Of a stretch of DNA of 64,000 bases, positions 55,966-64,000 are shown one piece after another. The notes beneath the pieces were generated by a model. The model had not been told where the DNA came from. It saw only the letters and a program-made list of their open reading frames with translations, and made no database searches. The translations under genes were made by a program, and so were the position numbers. Position 1 is the first letter of the stretch, and the number at the start of each line of letters is the position of its first letter. Source of the stretch: Irpex lacteus (Eukaryota > Basidiomycota > Agaricomycetes > Polyporales > Irpicaceae); assembly GCA_001986395.2 (NCBI GenBank), contig MQVO02000006.1, forward strand, positions 1,178,001-1,242,000. The letters run 5' to 3'.

Positions 55966-56569
55966 ATGCCATCCCCAGACACGAACTCGGCCTCTGGCCC
56001 TCCCGCTGCTCTTATTGCTCGAATAGATCACCTCGGGACCTTACTTAAGGGCCTGCCCGCGACCTTACCTGTCGATCCACCCGATACCGAAACAAAATAC
56101 TTCTTCGGCCTTGATCAGGATGAAGTTGCTGAGGAGGGTGTCTTTGCTGCCCTAACCCGGAATCTTGAAAGATGCTTCCAAACTCATGTTCAGCCTCCCG
56201 GAGGGACATTGAAGTTCACTGAGCGTGGGAAACGATGTGTTAACCTTGTGAAAGTTCTCAAAACGGCGATGCGAAATCTGTCGCCAGCTGAGCGCGAGGT
56301 CATCGTGGAGACTTGGGTCGAACGTCTGATTACAGCAGCAAGGAACTCTGGCGCAAAGATCGCACGGAAAAGACGGTAAGTAAGACGATAAAACTGCATA
56401 CAGCAGGAAAAACCTCCCTCGCTTACCAGGCCTAATCTAGCACTCGTCACTCTAGCGTCACTATTTGTCACTAATTTTAGCCTAGCAAAGGACTCAAACC
56501 AATATCTCCTAGTGATCCACTAATTGAAGCGAGACATTTTTGTTGCGTGTGTTCTATGCATGCTGGTCG
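55966..56569 (+). CDS. Hypothetical spliced gene, possibly a transposon-derived fragment
   Basis: I do not recognise it. ATG 55966 opens MPSPDTNSASGPPAALIARI and a helical region (EEGVFAALTRNLERCFQTHV, LKTAMRNLSPAEREVIVETW). A GTAAGTA donor lies at the end (RKR). Using the CCTAG acceptor at 56485 the frame continues as RKGLKPISPSDPLIEARHFC and CVCSMHAGR, up to a GTGAGAG donor at 56570. The CxxC...H pattern could start a zinc finger such as the BED type of transposases. Later exons could not be found, so the gene may be broken or end soon after. The CGTTAC-rich segment just upstream adds to the suspicion of a mobile origin. Confidence 0.45.
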
Positions 56570-57816
56570 GTGAGAGAACGGACTTGGTAAGAGTTGATGG
56601 ATAGAAAGATGACGGAGACGACTGCAGACTGCCAACCAAAGTTTCGCACGCATGTGACAGGCGCTCTCTGCAACTGCCTTATTGGGAAGTGCAACGGAGC
56701 GCTTTCTCAGCCCGTTCACATCCACAACTCTTATCCGGGACTCTTCGCTCTACCACCACCACCTCTCTCTTTCGCCCCGTCAGTGGGTATAGGCCACACC
56801 TACGTATGCGCTACTATTCAAACTTCCTTAGCTCCTCACAAGACTCGTACCCTAATATGCCCGCTTAGAGATCCTCGACCACGCCAAGCTTGGTCGGCGC
56901 AACCGGTACCTTGTCATCTGCAACAGCGAGCGAGCTCCGTATGGCACATGATGCATGATGGCACGGTACCGTACGACTTTTGGACGCACAGCCTCTCTCA
57001 CTAAGTTACTTGTGACTGCTTCTTTTCAGTATGTGTTTCTCCATGCCTGGGACTCGCTATGCTCACTGCACAGAGGTATGACGGGCTTCGCCTATGCTTG
57101 AAGAGTCATGGACGACTTCACGGAATAATAGAGCTGCGAATGTACACTGCAAGATCGGAGTTGTCGACGTTAGTGACGGTGGCGAGAACTCGGCCATGTG
57201 TGACGACCTCTTAGCGTCTAGAAATGGATTAGTTTCTCGTAACGGGTATATTTTTTGTTTGTTCCGTTTCCGGGCACGTTAACTACTTAACGCATCAGGA
57301 ATCGCCTCATGTTAGACACATGTACAGTATATAGTTCTGCGCCAGGCGCAAGGAAATATCATCTCTTATTCTCACTACACAGTCTTCGCTGGAGCTCAGC
57401 TCGCGGAGGCACTGAGAAAGGCGATCTCATTACTTTCCCACCGTTGTGTACGTCTTCGAACAGACGCACGACGACTTCTAATTGCCAGAAGAGGCAATCG
57501 TACCGCTATTCACACCTCAGGTTCCTGGCGTTCGCCGGACGACTCACGGACGACCTCCCCAGCTCGGTGACCGCTCACGTCGAGCGTCACAGAGGTGGAC
57601 ACACTGGGAAGTCAGTCCGTACCGGCCGACGCCCTTGCTAGCAATATACTCCCACCACTCGAAATCCCCGTCGAATTCCTCGACGACGACAGCTTATCAG
57701 ACGCGATCAGGGATCGTCGTCGCGTTCTACGAGAATTCCTAGAGATCGTGTGGAAGAATCAGCCCGTCCGACAACCCCAACAACCTCCTCCATCGTCTAC
57801 ATCATCCGATCCACCG
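56570..57816. other. Region upstream of the second retroelement; 5' LTR not delimited
   Basis: I see no supported gene in these 1.25 kb. The 5' LTR and leader of the following element should lie here. A TGTTAGACACATG word at 57309, followed by GTATATAG, is a possible LTR start. The other LTR is outside the window, so no border can be proved. In the Gag-Pol frame the last upstream stop is at 57568, leaving about 80 open codons before the first ATG. Confidence 0.5.
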
Positions 57817-60800
57817 ATGAGCAACACCATACCCGCTGAGAAGAGCTCTGACGCACGCAGATACTCTGCCGCTTTGCCTGGCTCGCTGGTCGAGCAGTCG
57901 TTTGTCGCTGAGTCGGAACGACGACTCCTAGCACCTATCGCGGAAGAGTCCTCAGGAAGCGAAGAAACCGATCGCGAGCGAGTTGCTGAGCAGCTAGGGC
58001 TCGATGACCTCGAGGACGACCCGACTACGGCCAAAAGCTCGCCAGCCGACAAGCTTTACAACCACTACGTCAAGGAAACGTCTACTAGGATTAGTCTTCA
58101 AGCAGAGGTCGTTCAGCTCGCAAACCGCACTCAGTGGAGCGCGAGCGACATCATCGACTATGGAGCTGGCTCAGACACGGCGCACCACCTTCGGTATTCC
58201 CTACGTCCTACCCTACTACGACACATCGAGAGAGTGGTGCTAGGTCTACAGACTCTTCTAGCTTCTCTAGCCGCGGAGATTCCCCGTCGTCGAGCTCTCA
58301 ACAATTATCACCACCTAATCGACCCCAAGAACGACCTCCTACCTGTTCTCAAGGGTGCAGGATCATTAGCAGAATTGTTCGGAGCATGGGATGTACTGAG
58401 GGTTAGGATTGAGCGGGGCAATAGGTTCGTCTCCAAGTACATGGGAGAAATTCACGGCGAAACCAATCTCACCTCACCGGCCACCACGGCCGAGGACGCT
58501 TACGAAACGTTCGAAGAAAGAGCCACGCCCGCGCAACGTATCAGGGAATACAAGACTCTGATCGACTCTCATATTCCCAAGGACGACCCGGATCGCTACC
58601 GAAGTTTACTCGACCCCGACGTTCCCCTCGACAAAGTCATCGACGTACCCTCTCAGATTAAGAAAGCGTTCCCTAACGTCTTGCCCGCTAACGTACCTCA
58701 AGTTTTCTCATACAACGAGAGAGGGGAGAGGGAGAACCTCAATTTCCTCAGAAGAACCAGTCTCCATCCCGCCTTCGTCTCAGCCTCCAAGGAACCGGCT
58801 CCTGAATCTATCAGTGTTGGCCTCGCTGCACGTAGGAACCGCGCCCCGCGGGGACGAGACAAAGCAGTGTCCTTCCTGGAGCCGGAACCCGCGGGCTCAG
58901 GACCTGTGATCCCTGACCCAACACGCAGCACCAATTGGGCTCCTCTCTATTCATCTGCCGACGCACCTCGTCCGCTACCTGCCGTACCACCTGGAGTCAG
59001 GTCGGGGACAGACGTACGGAACGCTCCTAATGTACAACCAGGCAACGTCCTACATGGCATAGCCTCCACGGCGGTAGCCCCGGCCGCTCCAACCTCGACG
59101 ACGGCTCCTTACACCTCAACGGCTCGATTTCCATTGGCAGGTCCCCCAGCCGGTAACGCGAGCTCTACGGGCCACTTAGCGACCTTAGGCTTGAACGCAG
59201 CTCCGGTGTTCGACGATGGAGGGCTTAGTTTTGCGCCAGTAGAGACGAGTACCGCACTGGGACCGTTACCCCAGGGCAACGCTTCCGCATCTAGGAACGA
59301 CGCCGCAGTTCTTGCTCGAGCCCCTCCGGGATCCTCGGTAACTGCCATGTCGATGGCCGACACGTCCGTCGTTAGAGAAGGTGACGGTCCTGCCTCCCAC
59401 TTTACGCAGAGTAAGGGTGGCACACCGCCTGACGGCAGTGGAGGACCCCCTTCAGGAGGGGGAGGACCACCGTTTGGAGGTGGAGGACCCCCCTCAGGAG
59501 GCGGAGGACCACCATACGGAGGTGGAGGACCCCCTGCAGGAGGCGGAGGACCACCATATGGAGGTGGAGGACCGCCGTTCGGAGGAGGCGGACCACCCTA
59601 CGGAGGCGGAGGGCCACCGTTTGGAGGTGGAGGCCCGCCGCCAGGAGGAGGAGGTCCACCACCCGGAGGAGGTCCACCGTACGGATGGCCTGCGTATGGC
59701 GCAGGAGGAGCACCCCCGCCAGGAGGTCCAGGAGGTCCAGGAGGCCCTGGAGGACCAGGTGGAGGTTGGATTCCTCAGGCTAACGGGCAGTGGGACGCGC
59801 AATTCCAACTCCCAGTAGCCATGGTCCCGCAGGTCAAACTACAGACGGTCCACGACGCCATCCCGGAATGGGACGGCCACGGAACCACAGCGCTACAGTG
59901 GTTTGCTGCCGTACAAGAGTTCGCTAACGCGGGGGGCTACGTTCCCTATCAGCTGGGATACCACCTTTGGAGTCGCCTCAAGGAAGGTTCATCAGTTCGG
60001 TCGTGGTACATGACCCTTACTCCTGATTGGAAAGACTGGATGCGCAGGTACTACATGAACTTCTTGTCAGCTGTACAACATTACTACCTTGGACGCACCT
60101 GGAAGCAAGATCGTCACGCGGAGTACGTCTCACAGGCCTTCAGACAACCAGGACACTCGAGGGAGTCCCCTACGCAGTTCATCCAGCGCCGCCTCGCGTA
60201 CACTCGAATGCTTCTCCCGCAGCTCTTAGGCCTGCCAGAAGAAGTGCGCGAGGTCATGAGGGCCGCCCCTGTCGTCTGGTGCAACATTCTCAACTCAGAC
60301 CAGATACCCTCTGTCATGGAGCTCCAGAGTCGAGTTGTGGAAATGGAAGCTCAGCTTCTAGTGGCGCACGACGGCTCGTCCTCGACCACTTTCTCCAAGG
60401 ACGCGTTCTACAGGTACATGAGAAGTTACGAAGCCGAAATGAAAAACCGCTCTCGTACCGCGCATCTGGGCTCAACAGTCTTAAGTGAGGCCGTCGAGCG
60501 GACGGAGGAGGAGCACGAGCTATCCTCATCGCCTTTCGTCCCCGCCGAAGATCATCCCGTCGTCGCTGAGTGCTTCGCTCTAGCCAAGAAGAGGCAGAGG
60601 CCGCCTCCTAAGGACGGGTACCCGTTTGCGAAGAAGGACGAGGTCGTGAGTCCCATTCGTCCACCGCCATCGCCTTGCAAGTGTTGCGGCAGCTCCAAGC
60701 ACTGGGATCGTGAATGCCCGTGGTATAGCATCTGGGAGAAGAAGTTTGGAAGGAATAAGGACAGGGCCGCACGAGTAACAGAGACTCAAGGAGACGACGA

Positions 60801-63800
60801 ACAGTTCGAGGATTTGTACATTACCGCTTTCGACGAATTGAATCACCAGGCCAGTTTGACCCTTTACATCGACCCTAGAGTGAAGAGCGCACGTCTTGCG
60901 ACTGCTACTGTGATGGAAGAATGCGGAATGGCAGTGTCTCAGGCGGAAGGACGAGAAGCTTTAGCGTCGTCGACCACGGCCGCGAGTAACTTGAGAGAGC
61001 GGAAGAGAGCATGGGTAGAGGATGTTCCCGAAGAGCCAGAGTGGCTAGGACCGTACGCTCGAGAGTTCTTGATCGAGAGCAGTGAGTTTAACGAAGATCG
61101 AGACTACGTACCGGCTGCGAACGAACAAAGCAGCGGCGAAAGAGAGTTCAGCGCGAACAAGGTGTCCGCTGGAGAAACTCGTTCCCTTCCTCCCCCTACC
61201 GAAGACGTTCGTTGGTTAAAGCCCAGACGTGACAGGCCTAGCGGGTCGTCTGCTCTAGGGGTCTCTGTGCTATCGATGAGGGGTCGAGCGAATAGCAAGG
61301 ATTCCCCCGAAATCGACTTAAGGCTGGACTCGGGGGCCGACATCTCCTTAATATCAGCCGAGTTCTATAAGTCGCTGGATAAGCCCCCTAAGCTCAAGCA
61401 AGGGAGGAAGATGAGCGTATGGCAACTCACTGATAAGAACACGCAGATCGAAGGGTATGCTGAGCTGCCACTCTTCGTAACTGCGAAAGGAGGGGAGCTG
61501 ATAGCTCTGACGGCCGAGGTTTACGTCGTACCGGATATGAACGTACCGTTACTATTGGGGGAAGATTTTCACATCGCGTATGAACTAGGCGTGGAACGGA
61601 ACGTCGAATTCGGAACTACAATACGGATAGGGAATTCTGGAATAGAAGTGGAGGCTAAAGGAGTCAGGAAGCCCTCGTATCCCTCCATGATTGAGGATAC
61701 GTCGCACCTAGCCTCGTTCGTACGCACTAGGATCCATAGACGTAACAAAGCTCGACGCCAGAGGAGGCGTAGGAAAGACGCGAGAGCTCACGAAGTAGCT
61801 CGAGTGGCGACCGACACGCGTATCCCGCCTCATTCCTGCGTGAACGTACCGGTCATCTGTTCATTTGACGACGATGAAGCATGGCTGGTGGAGAAGAGTA
61901 TGCTGGGCGACGAACGAGTAGCGCCATTAGTAATCCCGAACGTCCTGATATCAGCTGAATACCCACGGATTCCCGTCGCAAACACCACTTCCAGAGCTCG
62001 ATACGTCCGAGGAGGAGAAGCTCTGGCCGAGCTAGTGAGGCCGAACGCAGCGTTGGATCGACCTCGTTCCTTGCAACACTGGACGGAGATGACGAACGCA
62101 GCCTCTCGTACCGCTGCGCTCGTCCGAGCGACCAGTGAGAGTCAGGGGCACAGTTATCCTCCTGGACGAGTCTTCTTGAGCAAGGGAGATGGTACTTTCG
62201 TGAAAGTAGCGGCAACGGCTGACGCGGGGAGCGGTACTCCATCTGCGGAGAGTCCAGCGGCCCCCACGCTAGAACCAGACGAGGAGTGGGGCCCCAAAAC
62301 TGCTGAAGTTCCCGATCCTGACGTATACCCTTCCGAGCGTATGAAGGAATTGATAGACGTAGCTGAAGTTCCCCCGGAACTAGAAGCCAGAGTATGGGAG
62401 ATGCTGCAGAAACGAGTTAAAGCGTTTGGATTCGACGGTCGTCTGGGGCATCTGGAGACAAAGTGTCGCATACGCACTAAGGAGGGTGTAGAGCCGATTT
62501 CCGTGCCCATGTACGGGAGTTCTCCTGCGAAACGGCAGGTAATCGACGCGCAGCTAGACACGTGGTTCCAGCAGGGGGTTATAGAGCCGTCTCATAGCCC
62601 ATGGGGGGCTCCCGTTGTCATCGTATATCGCAACGGCAAGGCCCGTTTCTGCGTCGATTACCGCAGGCTGAACGCGCAGACAATTCCGGATGAGTTTCCT
62701 TTGCCTCGACAAACGGAGATTCTGTCGGCACTCTCAGGAGCGCAAGTGCTGTCGTCCTTGGACGCGTTATCCGGCTTCACCCAAATCGAAATCGCCGAGG
62801 AAGACGTGGAGAAAACCGCCTTCCGTACGCACAGGGGCCTCTTCCAATTCAGACGGATGCCCTTTGGTCTCAAGAACGGGCCGTCGATCTTTCAGCGGAC
62901 TATGCAGAGTATTCTTGCTCCGTACCTATGGCTCTTCACTCTTGTTTACATTGACGACATTGTGGTCTACTCCAAAACGTACGAAGAGCACTTAAGCCAT
63001 CTGGATCGCGTATTGGAAGCCATAGAGAAAGCGGGACTCACGTTATCGCCGAAGAAATGTCATCTCTTCTACAGCTCAATCCTTCTTCTTGGACACAAGG
63101 TGTCACGCTTAGGCCTATCTACGCACGAAGAGAAAGTCAGAGCGATTAGCGAGCTAAAGAGACCTACCAAGATGTCTGAACTGCAGACGTTTCTGGGCAT
63201 GGTCGTATACTTCTCCTCGTTCATCCCGTATTACTCGAGTATAGCAGCTCCACTCTTTAGACTGCTGAGGAAAGGAAGCGCCTGGCGTTGGGGTCCCGAG
63301 GAGGAACATGCGTTCGAAGCCGCGAAAGCAGCTCTAAAGGCAGCCCCTGTGCTCGGTCACCCCATAGAAGGGAACCCTTACCGGCTGTACACGGATGCGT
63401 CTGACGAGGCCATCGGCTGCTGCCTTCAGCAAGTACAACCTATATCAGTAGGGGATCTGAAGGGGACGTCTGCTTACGAGAAGATCGAGAAAGCTCACAC
63501 ACAGGGGGGCGAAGTACCTCGCTTTGTAACGAAGATGTCGAATAAGATCGACGACCACGCCTTCACGGACCGTTGGGGAGAAAGTCTGGACACGACGGTC
63601 GTTCATGTCGAGCGCGTGCTAGTATACTGGTCAAGAACACTGAAGGACGCTGAAACGAGGTACTCAGCGACGGAGAGAGAGGCCTTAGGAGCCAAGGAGG
63701 GTCTAGTGAAGTTCCAGCCGTACATCGAAGGCGAAAGAATCCTCCTCATCACGGACCACGCAGCGCTGCAATGGGCAAAGACCTACGAGAATGCAAACCG

Positions 63801-64000
63801 TCGCCTAGCTGCCTGGGGGGCGATCTACGCAGCCTTCGCACCAGGACTAGAGATCATCCATAGGCCAGGCCGGGTTCACTCGAACGTCGACCCTCTATCG
63901 CGCTTACCCCGAGCTCCTCCGGAGCACACGTCGCCTCTGCCTGATCGGACCCCAGCTTTGAGACTGGACGGAGAGAGAGCCCAATCCGTAGAAGCTTCCC
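57817..64000 (+). CDS. Ty3-type Gag-Pol polyprotein (single frame, runs off the window)
   Basis: One uninterrupted frame of more than 2060 codons from ATG 57817 (the first ATG after an in-frame stop at 57568) to the edge. Gag has an N-terminal helical part, a Gly/Pro repeat (residues about 535-650), and the capsid-like block TALQWFAAVQEFANAGGYVP with SPTQFIQRRLAYTRMLLPQL. A CX2CX4HX4C zinc knuckle starts near residue 954. The protease loop LRLDSGADISLIS is near residue 1171, with VPLLLGEDF as its partner strand. RT includes ARFCVDYRRLNAQT, LSSLDALSGFTQIEI and VYIDDIVVYS (about residue 1711). RNase H starts at YTDASDEAIGCCLQQ and includes LLITDHAALQWAK and HSNVDPLSRL. Integrase should follow beyond 64000. 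No stop or frameshift is seen. Confidence 0.9.
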   Translation, partial: MSNTIPAEKSSDARRYSAALPGSLVEQSFVAESERRLLAPIAEESSGSEETDRERVAEQLGLDDLEDDPTTAKSSPADKLYNHYVKETSTRISLQAEVVQLANRTQWSASDIIDYGAGSDTAHHLRYSLRPTLLRHIERVVLGLQTLLASLAAEIPRRRALNNYHHLIDPKNDLLPVLKGAGSLAELFGAWDVLRVRIERGNRFVSKYMGEIHGETNLTSPATTAEDAYETFEERATPAQRIREYKTLIDSHIPKDDPDRYRSLLDPDVPLDKVIDVPSQIKKAFPNVLPANVPQVFSYNERGERENLNFLRRTSLHPAFVSASKEPAPESISVGLAARRNRAPRGRDKAVSFLEPEPAGSGPVIPDPTRSTNWAPLYSSADAPRPLPAVPPGVRSGTDVRNAPNVQPGNVLHGIASTAVAPAAPTSTTAPYTSTARFPLAGPPAGNASSTGHLATLGLNAAPVFDDGGLSFAPVETSTALGPLPQGNASASRNDAAVLARAPPGSSVTAMSMADTSVVREGDGPASHFTQSKGGTPPDGSGGPPSGGGGPPFGGGGPPSGGGGPPYGGGGPPAGGGGPPYGGGGPPFGGGGPPYGGGGPPFGGGGPPPGGGGPPPGGGPPYGWPAYGAGGAPPPGGPGGPGGPGGPGGGWIPQANGQWDAQFQLPVAMVPQVKLQTVHDAIPEWDGHGTTALQWFAAVQEFANAGGYVPYQLGYHLWSRLKEGSSVRSWYMTLTPDWKDWMRRYYMNFLSAVQHYYLGRTWKQDRHAEYVSQAFRQPGHSRESPTQFIQRRLAYTRMLLPQLLGLPEEVREVMRAAPVVWCNILNSDQIPSVMELQSRVVEMEAQLLVAHDGSSSTTFSKDAFYRYMRSYEAEMKNRSRTAHLGSTVLSEAVERTEEEHELSSSPFVPAEDHPVVAECFALAKKRQRPPPKDGYPFAKKDEVVSPIRPPPSPCKCCGSSKHWDRECPWYSIWEKKFGRNKDRAARVTETQGDDEQFEDLYITAFDELNHQASLTLYIDPRVKSARLATATVMEECGMAVSQAEGREALASSTTAASNLRERKRAWVEDVPEEPEWLGPYAREFLIESSEFNEDRDYVPAANEQSSGEREFSANKVSAGETRSLPPPTEDVRWLKPRRDRPSGSSALGVSVLSMRGRANSKDSPEIDLRLDSGADISLISAEFYKSLDKPPKLKQGRKMSVWQLTDKNTQIEGYAELPLFVTAKGGELIALTAEVYVVPDMNVPLLLGEDFHIAYELGVERNVEFGTTIRIGNSGIEVEAKGVRKPSYPSMIEDTSHLASFVRTRIHRRNKARRQRRRRKDARAHEVARVATDTRIPPHSCVNVPVICSFDDDEAWLVEKSMLGDERVAPLVIPNVLISAEYPRIPVANTTSRARYVRGGEALAELVRPNAALDRPRSLQHWTEMTNAASRTAALVRATSESQGHSYPPGRVFLSKGDGTFVKVAATADAGSGTPSAESPAAPTLEPDEEWGPKTAEVPDPDVYPSERMKELIDVAEVPPELEARVWEMLQKRVKAFGFDGRLGHLETKCRIRTKEGVEPISVPMYGSSPAKRQVIDAQLDTWFQQGVIEPSHSPWGAPVVIVYRNGKARFCVDYRRLNAQTIPDEFPLPRQTEILSALSGAQVLSSLDALSGFTQIEIAEEDVEKTAFRTHRGLFQFRRMPFGLKNGPSIFQRTMQSILAPYLWLFTLVYIDDIVVYSKTYEEHLSHLDRVLEAIEKAGLTLSPKKCHLFYSSILLLGHKVSRLGLSTHEEKVRAISELKRPTKMSELQTFLGMVVYFSSFIPYYSSIAAPLFRLLRKGSAWRWGPEEEHAFEAAKAALKAAPVLGHPIEGNPYRLYTDASDEAIGCCLQQVQPISVGDLKGTSAYEKIEKAHTQGGEVPRFVTKMSNKIDDHAFTDRWGESLDTTVVHVERVLVYWSRTLKDAETRYSATEREALGAKEGLVKFQPYIEGERILLITDHAALQWAKTYENANRRLAAWGAIYAAFAPGLEIIHRPGRVHSNVDPLSRLPRAPPEHTSPLPDRTPALRLDGERAQSVEAS
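59419..59760 (+). repeat. Gly/Pro-rich tandem repeat inside Gag
   Basis: About a dozen units of 21 bp encode GGGGPPx, where x varies among Ser, Phe, Tyr, Ala and Pro, followed by collagen-like GPGGPGGPGG. The region is probably unstructured. Confidence 0.9.

Noticed and set aside
57309..57816. TGTTAGACACATG at 57309 as the start of the second element's 5' LTR
   Set aside because: The partner LTR is outside the window and no clear LTR end or primer-binding site follows, so it cannot be supported.
1..64000. CRISPR arrays, operons, ribosome-binding sites and riboswitches
   Set aside because: The sequence is eukaryotic with spliced genes; no regularly spaced short repeats or bacterial gene strings were seen.

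Overview
The window is genomic DNA of a filamentous basidiomycete, most likely an agaricomycete. The genes are typical fungal housekeeping genes broken by many introns of about 50-60 bp with GT...AG ends. Genes lie close together on both strands. The lineage is also suggested by a tandem pair of F-box/LRR-like genes and by the types of Ty3-like and PIF/Harbinger-like elements present. No operon, CRISPR array or bacterial feature is present.

From 1 to 40.2 kb the sequence is conserved gene space. In order: the 3' part of an alpha/beta-hydrolase-like gene with a very acidic tail; NAA10 (NatA N-terminal acetyltransferase); a 1.7 kb terminal-inverted-repeat element; two tandem F-box genes; SUP35 (eRF3); SLA1 (endocytic actin adaptor); SEC7 (Golgi ARF-GEF); DYS1 (deoxyhypusine synthase); an intron-containing tRNA-Arg(ACG); MPO1 (DUF962); a short-chain dehydrogenase; a tail-anchored hypothetical protein; KHA1 (K+/H+ antiporter); BUD31 (splicing); a TB2/DP1/HVA22 protein; a small hypothetical; NDUFA1 (complex I); a lipoate-protein ligase; and THO7 (mRNA export). 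Several neighbours are divergent and share short promoter regions (SUP35/SLA1, SEC7/DYS1, BUD31/HVA22-like, hypothetical/NDUFA1).

From 40.44 to 55.52 kb there are nested transposons. The outer one is a two-gene PIF/Harbinger-like element with perfect 24-bp inverted ends and a CAA target duplication. It holds a Myb/SANT-like gene and a DDE transposase gene facing each other. An 11.87 kb Ty3-type LTR retrotransposon (42131-54001, coding strand minus) is inserted in the last exon of the transposase gene, about 20 codons before its stop. Its two 1315-bp LTRs differ at only about three positions. It has Gag-protease and Pol in a -1 frame relationship over a G GGT TTT heptamer. Between pol and the 3' LTR it also carries a five-exon gene on the OPPOSITE strand, encoding an acidic protein with a Zn2Cys6-like cysteine cluster. 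That extra gene is bracketed by two copies of a 17-nt polypurine-tract sequence, and each LTR has twelve copies of GCCGAG. This antisense zinc-cluster passenger is the best candidate in the window for an undescribed system.

From 55.5 to 64 kb there is a GC-rich segment with repeated CGTTAC, a short spliced gene of unknown function that may be a transposon remnant, and the 5' two-thirds of a second, unrelated Ty3-type element. That element has a single continuous Gag-Pol frame with a Gly/Pro-rich repeat and runs off the window end.

Gene calls rest on my own reading and hand splicing. Exon borders are given where they could be read. Family names come from recognised motifs, not from database searches.
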